A stretch of DNA of 7,205 nt from an uncultured Streptococcus sp. (GCA_900755085.1 CAAEFF010000065.1:1-7205); one strand, 5' to 3'. Positions 1 to 6,523 are shown, counted from the stretch's first letter. Notes: generated by a model not told the origin, from the sequence alone. Program-made: numbers and translations.

Positions 1-606
1 AAAGACGTTCTTGTAATGAACCCCTTCGCAACCATCTTCTTTGTTGTTCCCATTTCCGTAGACGACCTTACCTAGCGGTTTTTCATCCTCAGCCAGGAAG
101 GTCCGACCTTGGTGGTTCTCAAAACCATAATAGGTTTCGTTAAATTCTGCGTTATGGATTTTGATATCACCGATATAGCGGTTGTTGACTTGGTTGAGCG
201 TATAGTGGCCCATAATACCGAGTCCTTCAATGCGTTTGCCAGAAGCTTCAATGTAGTACTGACCCAGAAGCTGAAAGCCACCACAGATAGCCAGGACCAC
301 ACCATCGTCATGAATGAAGCGTTCAAGATCTTCTTTTTTATCTGGTAGATCTTCTGATACAATGGTCTGTTCGTAGTCTTGGCCGCCACCGAAAAAGGCG
401 ATATCATAGGCATCAGGGTCGAACCGGTCTTTGAGAGAGACGATATCCACTGTGACATGGGCTCCAAGTTTTTCAGCAACGTACTTGAGCATGAGGATAT
501 TTCCATTGTCTCCGTAGGTATTCATTAAGTTGCCGTAGAGATGGGCAATGCGCAGGCTGTATGGATACTGTGCCTGATCAGAAGATTCTAGAGAAGTATA
601 AGTCAT
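1..606 (-). CDS. gatD: GatD, glutamine amidotransferase subunit of the lipid II isoglutaminyl synthase (3' end beyond the window)
   Basis: GatD releases ammonia from glutamine and passes it to MurT, which amidates the alpha-carboxyl of D-Glu in lipid II to D-isoglutamine at the cytoplasmic membrane face. 202 residues are visible; the family is about 240-260 long, so the C-terminus lies off the left edge. The class I amidotransferase-like (CobB/CobQ type) fold shows in the HLYGNLMNTYGDNGN segment (residues 22-36), the FFGGGQDYE loop (71-79) and the nucleophile elbow AICGGFQLLG (106-115), where Cys108 should be the catalytic cysteine (Cys94 in S. aureus numbering, as I recall). The catalytic histidine is expected just past the edge. 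The ATG at 606-604 overlaps the murT stop codon as TAATG. An AAGGAG Shine-Dalgarno (620-615) lies inside the end of murT with an 8-base spacer. This tight coupling fits a 1:1 complex. Confidence 0.95.
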   Translation of the reverse strand, partial: MTYTSLESSDQAQYPYSLRIAHLYGNLMNTYGDNGNILMLKYVAEKLGAHVTVDIVSLKDRFDPDAYDIAFFGGGQDYEQTIVSEDLPDKKEDLERFIHDDGVVLAICGGFQLLGQYYIEASGKRIEGLGIMGHYTLNQVNNRYIGDIKIHNAEFNETYYGFENHQGRTFLAEDEKPLGKVVYGNGNNKEDGCEGVHYKNVF

Positions 607-1949
607 TAGTGCATCTCCTTTTCAATCAGGTGTTCTTGGGCCAAGAGTTCACGGAACTCTAGCATGGCCGTATAAGTGGCTAAGATATAGGCGTGAGGGG
701 TTTCCTGTTGCTGGATGCGTTGGAAGACCTCTTTTAATTCAGCCATTTCTGTGATTTGATCAGCAGGGTAGCCAGTGACCCGAAGTCGCCGAGCAATCTC
801 AGAGTGGCGCACCCCGCCAGCATTGATTTCTGGAATATCCATCTGGGTGATTTGCTCAAAATCTGCATCCCAAATCCAGCTCGTGTCGATTCCGTCTGCA
901 TAATTCGCATTAAGGAGGACTGATAAGCTAAAGGAATAAGGTGCTAGTTTGATCATTTCAATGGCTTGGGTCGCACCAACTGGATTTTTAATCAGAACCA
1001 AGGTACATTCCTTATCCCCAATCTTAAAGGTTTCCTGACGACCAAAGACAGCGCGACTGCGATCAAATCCTTGCTTAATCACTTCAGGTTGAACTCCAAA
1101 GAATCCAGCAACGGAAACAGCAGCTAAGGCATTGTAGATGTTGTAGAGACCGCCGATATTGATGTGGTAGTCTTGGCCTTGAATCCGGAATTGGGAAGAG
1201 CGCTGGGTTAATGAGAGGAGATCCGATACGGCATAAGTCAGAGGAGGCCTGTGGAAACCACAGTGCTCACAGATATAATCCCCAAGATTTGCATAGGTAT
1301 TGAGCTTGTACTTGAGGATGTTGTGGCAATGCGGACAGAGGATTCCTTCCGTATTGTAATGGGCTAGTTGTGGCTCTGATTTGTCAGTATCAAATCCATA
1401 ATATTGGATCGGATTGGATAAGGTCTGACTATTAAAGAGCGGACTATCACCATTTAACAAGACTGTTGCAGTTGGGACCTTGTGAATGGCATCCAAAATC
1501 ATTTGGTAGGTCGTATAGATCTCTCCATAGCGGTCCATCTGGTCCCGGAAAATATTAGTGATCACAAAAAGGCTGGGCTTAATATAATCACAAATCCGAG
1601 AGAGGCTGGCCTCGTCAATTTCAAGTACCGCAATCGGTCGATTTGATTTCGAATGCTTAGCCCGTAAGAAGGTCGTTGTAATCCCAGAGATCATATTGGC
1701 CCCACTTGGATTGGTCAAAATAGGTCCAAAAGCTTCTTGGAGAATACCTACTGTTAGCGCAGTGGTCAGGGTTTTTCCATTTGTCCCTGTAATCACAACG
1801 ATCTCGTAGTTTTTAGCCAATTGGCTAAGAATATCTTTATCAAATTTGAGGGCTAATTTTCCAGGGAGGGTTGATCCCCGCCCCATTTTTTCTAGAATAG
1901 AGCCGGAAAGCTTTCCTGCCAGAAGGCCCAAGGTTGTATTTATCTTCAT
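606..1949 (-). CDS. murT: MurT, Mur-ligase-like subunit of the lipid II isoglutaminyl synthase
   Basis: MurT uses ATP to activate the D-Glu carboxyl of lipid II, which is then amidated with ammonia from GatD. The complex is essential or near-essential in pneumococcus and staphylococcus. The 447-residue protein is full length. It lacks the N-terminal UDP-binding domain of normal Mur ligases and starts with the central ATPase domain: P-loop GTNGKT at residues 55-60, the VLEIDEASLSR segment at 108-118, and NIYNALAA at 270-277. A Cys4 zinc ribbon is inserted there (Cys205, Cys208, Cys227, Cys230), as known for this family. The C-terminal DUF1727 domain carries ADGIDTSWIWDADFE (351-365), where the aspartate that completes the GatD catalytic triad is expected. 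The start matches the pneumococcal protein as I remember it, but no Shine-Dalgarno precedes the ATG. It is the first gene of the murT-gatD operon, divergent from cdaA. Confidence 0.96.
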   Translation of the reverse strand: MKINTTLGLLAGKLSGSILEKMGRGSTLPGKLALKFDKDILSQLAKNYEIVVITGTNGKTLTTALTVGILQEAFGPILTNPSGANMISGITTTFLRAKHSKSNRPIAVLEIDEASLSRICDYIKPSLFVITNIFRDQMDRYGEIYTTYQMILDAIHKVPTATVLLNGDSPLFNSQTLSNPIQYYGFDTDKSEPQLAHYNTEGILCPHCHNILKYKLNTYANLGDYICEHCGFHRPPLTYAVSDLLSLTQRSSQFRIQGQDYHINIGGLYNIYNALAAVSVAGFFGVQPEVIKQGFDRSRAVFGRQETFKIGDKECTLVLIKNPVGATQAIEMIKLAPYSFSLSVLLNANYADGIDTSWIWDADFEQITQMDIPEINAGGVRHSEIARRLRVTGYPADQITEMAELKEVFQRIQQQETPHAYILATYTAMLEFRELLAQEHLIEKEMH

Positions 1950-1956
1950 AAATCAT

Positions 1957-1965
1957 ATTTTATCA
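1957..1965 (-). promoter_or_regulatory. Probable murT-gatD promoter (extended -10)
   Basis: Read on the minus strand, TGATAAAAT (1965-1957) is an extended -10 element (TGn plus TAAAAT). No convincing -35 lies 16-18 bases upstream, which extended -10 promoters can tolerate. The expected start of transcription is about 7 bases past the -10, at or within a base or two of the murT ATG at 1949, so the message would be leaderless. A competing weaker -10 (TATTAT, 2015-2010 on the minus strand) would give a leader of roughly 55 bases. I prefer the first because of the TG extension. Confidence 0.55.
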
Positions 1966-2005
1966 TAAAAAGCATCAGAAGGTTACAGAAAAATCTTATG
2001 AAACG

Positions 2006-2014
2006 TGATATAAT
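2006..2014 (+). promoter_or_regulatory. Probable cdaA-cdaR-glmM operon promoter (extended -10)
   Basis: TGATATAAT is a perfect extended -10 (TGn plus consensus TATAAT at 2009-2014). A poor -35-like TTACAG lies at 1983-1988, but the spacing is 20 bases, so the element probably relies on the TG extension. The predicted transcript start near 2021 leaves a leader of about 32 bases before cdaA. The leader is too short for a c-di-AMP (ydaO-type) riboswitch and no such fold is seen. Confidence 0.7.
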
Positions 2015-2052
2015 AGATTGATGTCTTTAAGAGAAGTGGTAGGTATGAGAAT

Positions 2053-2901
2053 ATGAATATTCAACAGTTTTCAAATCCACAATTTTGGACCAGTTTGTTC
2101 CCAAATTGGTGGAGTGTTATTATCAATATCATCGATATTGCCCTGGTGGCTTGGTTGTTGTATTTTTTGATCAAGGCTATTGTGGGTACAAAGATCATGA
2201 TTTTGGTGCGTGGGGTCATTATCTTTTTCTTGGTTCAGTTTTTAGCCAATTTCTTGGGACTCACGACTATTTCTTGGCTGATCAATCAAGTGATTACCTA
2301 TGGGGTTATCGCCCTGGTTGTGATTTTCTCTCCTGAAATTCGGATTGCCTTAGAGCGTCTGGGTCGGGCGACAGAATTCTTTACGACGAGTGAGGTCAGT
2401 GAGGAAGAGAAAATGGTGCAGGCCTATGTTAAGGCAGTAGCTTATATGAGCCCACGTAAGATTGGTGCCTTGGTAGCTATTCAAGGAGCCAGAACTCTTC
2501 AGGAATATATCTCCACAGGGATTCCTCTAGATGCAGATATTTCAGGAGAATTGCTGATTAATATCTTTATTCCTAATACTCCCTTACACGATGGTGCCGT
2601 CATTGTCCGCAATGATAAAATCGCTGTTTCTTGTGCCTACCTGCCTTTGACTGAAAACACTGGAATTTCAAAAGAGTTCGGAACTCGTCACCGCGCAGCA
2701 ATTGGTTTATCTGAAGTTTCTGATGCCTTTACTTTTGTGGTATCAGAAGAAACGGGCGGGATCTCTGTTACCTACAATGGAACCTTCCGTCACGATTTAA
2801 CGTTAGAAGAGTTCGAGGCAGAATTGAGAGCCTTCTTGGTTCCTGAAGAGAATAAAACGACTAGTTGGAAAGAGCGTCTATTTGGGAGGGTAACAAAATG
2901 A
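2053..2901 (+). CDS. cdaA: CdaA, membrane-bound diadenylate cyclase
   Basis: CdaA condenses two ATP into the second messenger c-di-AMP, which controls potassium and osmolyte transport and cell-wall homeostasis. The 282-residue protein is of usual length. Three membrane helices are visible at about residues 20-41, 48-70 and 73-93. A short linker leads to the cytoplasmic DAC domain (about 100-262), with the signature DGA at 180-182 (in PLHDGAVIV) and RHR at 212-214 (in GTRHRAAIGLSE), both needed for ATP and metal binding. The start is fixed by an in-frame stop at 2014-2016 with no start codon in between. The Shine-Dalgarno is poor: only AGG at 2041-2043. Its stop overlaps the cdaR start (ATGA), and CdaA is known to bind CdaR and GlmM, encoded next. 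Confidence 0.97.
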   Translation: MNIQQFSNPQFWTSLFPNWWSVIINIIDIALVAWLLYFLIKAIVGTKIMILVRGVIIFFLVQFLANFLGLTTISWLINQVITYGVIALVVIFSPEIRIALERLGRATEFFTTSEVSEEEKMVQAYVKAVAYMSPRKIGALVAIQGARTLQEYISTGIPLDADISGELLINIFIPNTPLHDGAVIVRNDKIAVSCAYLPLTENTGISKEFGTRHRAAIGLSEVSDAFTFVVSEETGGISVTYNGTFRHDLTLEEFEAELRAFLVPEENKTTSWKERLFGRVTK

Positions 2902-3647
2902 GATCGAAAAAAGAATTTCTTTATGTTTTCGCCTCCGTGTTATTGTCCTTTATCTTGTTTATCAATGCCTCTTCCTTTAATTTTCAAAATAATAGTAGCG
3001 CTAGACAAGTGAGTTCAGAGACCTACACCAATACCTTGACCAATATTCCGATTGATGCCAAGTACAATGACAAGACATACTTTGTCAGTGGGTTGACATC
3101 AGAGGTAACGGTCTTTCTAAAGGGTTCAAACCGGGTCGCTTTAGCAAGTGAGATGCAGCCGGGAACGCGAAAATTTCGCGTGGTTGCCGATCTTCGTAAG
3201 GCCAAGGAAGGTACCGTAGAAGTGCCGTTGATTGTGGAAGATCTTCCAGCTGGTTTAACAGCAACTGTAGAGCCTCAGAAAGTTTCTGTAAAAATCGGGA
3301 AGAAAGCGAAAAAATCGTTTGCTGTCAGAGCCACGATCCCGGACAATCAAATTGTGGATGGAATAACGGTATCTGATATTACTCTTGAAACCACTAAGGT
3401 AGAAGTGACCAGCGATCAAGAAACCTTGAGCCGCATTGATCATGTCCAAGCTGTCTTCCCATCCAGTGAAATCATCAGTGGGAATTATAGCGGAACTCTT
3501 TCATTAAATCCGGTAGATGCTCAAGGAGATAGTCTACCTGGCTTAGTCAATCCGAGTGAAACACGGATTAAAGTAACCACAAAGACTAGCTCGTCTACGT
3601 CAAGCTCTAGCAGTTCGTCGTCGACCTCCTCCAGTTCAAGTAATTAG
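2898..3647 (+). CDS. cdaR: CdaR, YbbR-domain regulator of CdaA, with a serine-rich C-terminus
   Basis: CdaR is a membrane-anchored extracytoplasmic protein that binds CdaA and modulates c-di-AMP synthesis. I chose the ATG at 2898, which overlaps the cdaA stop as ATGA and follows GGGAGGGT (2884-2891). An ATG at 2865 would add 11 residues but sits inside cdaA with no need for it. The 249 residues show a short positive N-terminus (MRSKK), one membrane helix (about 7-25) and two YbbR repeats. The first (about 47-134) contains the typical FVSGLTSEVTVFLKG (62-76) and DLPAGLTATVEPQKV (115-129); the second is more diverged (about 138-228). The tail 231-248 is pure Ser/Thr and ends in Asn. This tail lies outside the cell and is not part of the YbbR fold. 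It could be a wall-spanning spacer, perhaps glycosylated. Many CdaR proteins have more YbbR repeats, so this is a short form. Confidence 0.92.
   Translation: MRSKKEFLYVFASVLLSFILFINASSFNFQNNSSARQVSSETYTNTLTNIPIDAKYNDKTYFVSGLTSEVTVFLKGSNRVALASEMQPGTRKFRVVADLRKAKEGTVEVPLIVEDLPAGLTATVEPQKVSVKIGKKAKKSFAVRATIPDNQIVDGITVSDITLETTKVEVTSDQETLSRIDHVQAVFPSSEIISGNYSGTLSLNPVDAQGDSLPGLVNPSETRIKVTTKTSSSTSSSSSSSSTSSSSSN
3165..3181. repeat. 17-base near-perfect palindrome inside cdaR
   Basis: ACGCGAAA and TTTCGCGT (8-base arms) flank a single A within cdaR codons for Thr-Arg-Lys-Phe-Arg-Val. It has no T-run after it, so it is not a terminator. It may be chance; the CG-rich arms stand out in this AT-leaning sequence. 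Confidence 0.5.
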
Positions 3648-3669
3648 AAAGTAAAAAAGGTAATTAAGA

Positions 3670-5019
3670 ATGGGTAAATATTTTGGAACGGACGGTGTCC
3701 GTGGAGAAGCAAATGTAGAATTAACGCCAGAATTGGCTTTTAAACTAGGTCGTTTCGGTGGCTATGTGTTGAGCCAACATGAAGAAGAAACACCCTTGGT
3801 ATTTGTTGGACGTGATACACGTATTTCTGGTGAAATGTTGGAGCATGCTTTGATCGCTGGCCTCTTATCAGTTGGAATTCGCGTCTACAAGTTGGGTGTG
3901 ATTGCAACACCAGGTGTTGCTTATCTGGTTCGTACGGAAAAAGCCAGCGCCGGCGTTATGATTTCTGCTAGCCACAATCCAGCCTTGGACAATGGCATCA
4001 AATTCTTTGGTGGTGATGGCTTCAAATTGGATGATGATCGCGAGCTTGAAATTGAAGCCTTGCTTGATGCGGCTGAAGATACCCTTCCACGTCCAAGTGC
4101 GCAAGGTTTAGGAACGGTCATGGAATATCCGGAAGGCTTGCGTAAGTATCAAGAATTCCTTGTATCGACAGGTGTCCAACTCGAGGGCATGCACGTGGTC
4201 TTAGATACAGCAAATGGTGCAGCCTCTACTAGTGCCCGTCAAATCTTTGCAGATTTGGGAGCTCAATTGACCGTCATCGGTGAAAATCCTGATGGTTTGA
4301 ATATCAATGACGGGGTTGGTTCTACTCACCCAGAGCATTTGCAAGAGAAAGTGAAAGTAGTAGGTGCAGCGATTGGCCTTGCCTTTGACGGAGACAGCGA
4401 TCGCTTGATTGCTGTTGATGAAAATGGAGAGATCGTAGACGGCGATAAGATCATGTACATCATCGGTTCGTATCTTTCAAGCAAGGGCTTGCTCGAAAAA
4501 AATACGATCGTCACAACCGTCATGTCCAATCTCGGTTTCCACAAGGCATTGGATGCCAAAGGAATTCAAAAAGAAATCACAGCTGTTGGAGACCGTTATG
4601 TGGTCGAAGAAATGCGCAAGTCAGGATACAACCTTGGTGGGGAACAATCGGGTCACGTAGTCATCATGGATTACAATACGACTGGTGATGGCCAATTAAC
4701 AGGCGTTCAATTGACGAAAATCATGCAAGAAACCGGTAAGAAATTATCTGAATTGGCTGCTGAAGTAACTATTTATCCACAGAAGCTTGTCAATATCCGA
4801 GTTGAAAATAGCATGAAAGACAAGGCGATGGAAGTCCCTGCTATTCGTGAAATCATTGAAAAAATGGAAGCGGAAATGGCAGGAAATGGTCGTATCCTCG
4901 TGCGTCCAAGTGGAACTGAACCCCTCCTTCGTGTGATGGCAGAAGCACCAACCCATGAAGAAGTAGACTACTATGTGGATACCATTTCTGCAGTTGTTCA
5001 AGCCGAAATCGGACTTTAA
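3670..5019 (+). CDS. glmM: GlmM, phosphoglucosamine mutase
   Basis: GlmM interconverts glucosamine-6-phosphate and glucosamine-1-phosphate in the cytoplasm, the step before GlmU on the way to UDP-GlcNAc and peptidoglycan. The 449 residues are full length for the alpha-D-phosphohexomutase family. All four landmarks are present: the catalytic phosphoserine loop SASHNP with Ser101 (99-104), the magnesium loop DGDSDR (240-245), the sugar-binding loop GGEQSGH (323-329), and the phosphate-binding loop RPSGTEP (412-418). The N-terminal KYFGTDGVRGEAN (3-15) is also typical. The gene follows cdaR after 22 bases with AAAAGG (3655-3660) as ribosome site and no terminator in the gap, so it belongs to the cdaA operon. 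GlmM is known to bind and inhibit CdaA, linking wall precursor supply to c-di-AMP. Confidence 0.98.
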   Translation: MGKYFGTDGVRGEANVELTPELAFKLGRFGGYVLSQHEEETPLVFVGRDTRISGEMLEHALIAGLLSVGIRVYKLGVIATPGVAYLVRTEKASAGVMISASHNPALDNGIKFFGGDGFKLDDDRELEIEALLDAAEDTLPRPSAQGLGTVMEYPEGLRKYQEFLVSTGVQLEGMHVVLDTANGAASTSARQIFADLGAQLTVIGENPDGLNINDGVGSTHPEHLQEKVKVVGAAIGLAFDGDSDRLIAVDENGEIVDGDKIMYIIGSYLSSKGLLEKNTIVTTVMSNLGFHKALDAKGIQKEITAVGDRYVVEEMRKSGYNLGGEQSGHVVIMDYNTTGDGQLTGVQLTKIMQETGKKLSELAAEVTIYPQKLVNIRVENSMKDKAMEVPAIREIIEKMEAEMAGNGRILVRPSGTEPLLRVMAEAPTHEEVDYYVDTISAVVQAEIGL

Positions 5020-5036
5020 CTTAGTAAAAAACATGG

Positions 5037-5061
5037 CTCGCAAATAGGCGAGTAGAGGAGG
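5037..5061 (+). promoter_or_regulatory. Small hairpin and strong ribosome site before the adhesin gene
   Basis: CTCGC (5037-5041) and GCGAG (5048-5052) form a 5-bp stem with a 6-base loop. It is followed closely by the near-ideal AGGAGG (5056-5061), 5 bases before the ATG at 5067. No T-run follows the stem, so it is not a convincing terminator, and I see no promoter in the 47-base gap. The simplest reading is read-through from glmM with fresh ribosome loading. Confidence 0.5.
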
Positions 5062-5066
5062 TATGT

Positions 5067-6473
5067 ATGAAACAGGTTCGTCAAATTGTATGGGCACTTG
5101 CCTTAGTGCTAACGATTCTATTCACAGCTGGTTTGACTAAAACCATTCAGGCCGCAGAAGTCTCGTCTTATACACAGACAGCACGCTTAACGAAAGATGG
5201 CAATACTTTAACGAATGGGAGCAAGGTGTTGACAAATGAAAAATTGTCAGCAAGCATTTCTTTGACCTTCCCTGATTCGCAAGCCATTCAAGCTGGTGAT
5301 ACCTTAACACTTAGCTTACCAAAAGAATTAACCCTCTACACAGCATTGGAATTCAATGTTCTTGAGGAAGGCCAATCAAATGGTCAAACTGTGGGGAAAG
5401 CTGTTGTTGATACAGGTAAGAAAACTGTGACCGTTACCTTTAATGATTATTTTGCATCTCATCCACTTAATAAACGAGTTGCCTTGCATTTTGATGTAAA
5501 AGTAGATTCCGAAGTGGTTACTAAAACCTCCCAAATCCAATTTAAACTTGGAAATACAGATTTTTCATTGAATTATGAAAAGACAGATGGGGAAGCTGGA
5601 GAATACGAGATGAAATACGGCTATCAAGATAAGTCTGATCCGACCATTGTCAAATGGCGTATTCTCTTAAATGCTCGCCAAGATATCCTCCGTGGAATGG
5701 TCATTAAAGACCAATTTGGGGATGGTTTAACATTGGTTAAAGGTAGCTTACGTGCTGTTCGCTATAATCCTGTACCAGGTGGCATCAAGAACGAAGCGCA
5801 GATTTTAAGTCTTCCAGTTCTTGATAACTTTACTAAAAAAGCTGTCTTGGAAAAGAATGCAGATGGTCAAATCACTGGCTTTACCATTGATTTTGGAGAT
5901 AACTACAACTGGCCAATGTATATTGAATATTCGACCAAAGTAGCTCCTGGTACAAAAGTAGGTGATCTTGTTCATAATACGCTAACATGGACAGCAACTA
6001 ATTTCCCAGCACCGCGTAGTTTAACTCGCGAAGTGAGATTAGAATCAGGATCTGGCGAAGGATTGGGTGAGAAAGAACAAACCCCACCGACACCTAGCTC
6101 AACCTCCTCATCAAGTTCATCGTCTTCATCAAGTTCTAGCTCTTCGTCAAGTTCTAGCTCTTCATCAGGTTCTAGCTCTTCATCAAGTTCTAGCTCTTCA
6201 TCAAGTTCTAGCTCTTCATCAAGTTCTAGCTCTTCGTCAAGTTCTAGCTCTTCATCAAGTTCTAGCTCTTCGTCAAGTTCTAGCTCTTCATCAAGTTCTA
6301 GTACTTCATCAAGCTCATCATCAACTTCTGTCAAAGAAGAAGAAGCACCAAAACCTGGTAAGAAAAAAGTTCTTCCAAGTACAGGTGAGAAGATGGCACC
6401 GGTTGTTCTTGTCATGGGTGTCTTACTGGCGGTTCTTTCTGTTGGTATTTTACGAGTAAGAAAAGATTCTTAA
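5067..6473 (+). CDS. LPXTG cell-wall-anchored MSCRAMM-like adhesin with a serine stalk
   Basis: A sortase-anchored surface protein of 468 residues, most likely an adhesin for a host matrix or serum protein; the ligand is unknown. In order: a signal peptide (1-29 or 1-30, cleavage near IQAAE, no YSIRK motif); an N2-like Ig domain (about 33-170) containing TVTVTFNDYF (120-129), which resembles the TYTFTDYVD latch-region motif of MSCRAMMs; an N3-like domain (about 175-325) with KWRILLNARQDILRGMVIKDQ (196-216) and MYIEYSTKV (284-292), typical of the collagen-binding family of Cna; a serine stalk (344-421, 74 of 78 residues Ser); a Pro/Lys wall linker; the sorting motif LPSTG (436-440); a hydrophobic helix (about 445-462); and a basic tail RVRKDS. 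There are no CnaB-type B repeats, so the form is minimal. It follows glmM in the same direction and ends before a terminator. Collagen binding itself is only inferred. Confidence 0.88.
   Translation: MKQVRQIVWALALVLTILFTAGLTKTIQAAEVSSYTQTARLTKDGNTLTNGSKVLTNEKLSASISLTFPDSQAIQAGDTLTLSLPKELTLYTALEFNVLEEGQSNGQTVGKAVVDTGKKTVTVTFNDYFASHPLNKRVALHFDVKVDSEVVTKTSQIQFKLGNTDFSLNYEKTDGEAGEYEMKYGYQDKSDPTIVKWRILLNARQDILRGMVIKDQFGDGLTLVKGSLRAVRYNPVPGGIKNEAQILSLPVLDNFTKKAVLEKNADGQITGFTIDFGDNYNWPMYIEYSTKVAPGTKVGDLVHNTLTWTATNFPAPRSLTREVRLESGSGEGLGEKEQTPPTPSSTSSSSSSSSSSSSSSSSSSSSSGSSSSSSSSSSSSSSSSSSSSSSSSSSSSSSSSSSSSSSSSSSSSTSSSSSSTSVKEEEAPKPGKKKVLPSTGEKMAPVVLVMGVLLAVLSVGILRVRKDS
6132..6311 (+). repeat. Ten tandem 18-bp repeats coding the serine stalk
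   Basis: The unit AGTTCTAGCTCTTCRTCA encodes six serines and is repeated ten times without gaps, in frame. Units differ only at few sites: R is G in units 1, 6 and 8 and A in most others, unit 3 begins with GGT (Gly368), and unit 10 is degenerate (AGTACT gives Ser-Thr413). The unit mixes AGY and TCN serine codons, so the DNA is repetitive at 18 bases rather than 3. Recombination or slippage by whole units would change stalk length by six residues and keep the frame, much like the 18-bp SD repeats of staphylococcal Sdr adhesins. The serine tract continues on both sides (6096-6131 and 6312-6329) in less regular codons. Confidence 0.95.
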
Positions 6474-6484
6474 ATCTATCCATA

Positions 6485-6523
6485 AAGAGGCTGGGACAAA
6501 AGTCCTAGCCTCTTCTTGTTTTT
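6485..6523 (+). terminator. Rho-independent terminator after the adhesin gene
   Basis: AAGAGGCTGGGAC (6485-6497) pairs with GTCCTAGCCTCTT (6502-6514), a 13-bp stem with one G-U pair and an AAAA loop. CTTGTTTTT follows. It begins 11 bases after the adhesin stop and should end the whole cdaA-to-adhesin transcript. Confidence 0.9.

Noticed and set aside
72..506. 144-codon minus-strand open frame at the left edge
   Set aside because: It overlaps gatD in another frame of the same strand. gatD carries recognisable amidotransferase motifs and a ribosome site; this frame has none.
1950..2052. c-di-AMP riboswitch ahead of cdaA
   Set aside because: The leader is only about 32 bases and lacks the long paired structure of ydaO-type riboswitches.
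2865..2897. Upstream ATG extending cdaR by 11 residues
   Set aside because: It lies inside the cdaA end without a good ribosome site, whereas the ATG at 2898 has GGGAGGGT and the usual ATGA overlap and gives a normal membrane-anchor N-terminus.
5037..5052. Terminator between glmM and the adhesin gene
   Set aside because: The stem is only 5 bp and is followed by a ribosome site instead of a T-run.
6132..6311. CRISPR-like regular repeats
   Set aside because: The 18-bp units are directly adjacent with no spacers and are in frame within a protein.
5972..6415. Minus-strand frame coding a Leu-Asp-Glu-Glu repeat protein
   Set aside because: It is the antisense of the 18-bp serine repeats; the periodic protein is a by-product of the DNA repeat, with no start signals.
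6067..6459. Plus-strand frame with a Leu-His-Gln-Val-Leu-Ala repeat
   Set aside because: A shifted reading of the same tandem repeat. The real frame continues into the LPSTG sorting signal.
5067..6473. Serine-rich repeat glycoprotein (Fap1/GspB type)
   Set aside because: The stalk is short and pure serine, the signal peptide is short without the long SRRP leader, and no secA2/gtf genes are adjacent. The MSCRAMM reading fits better.
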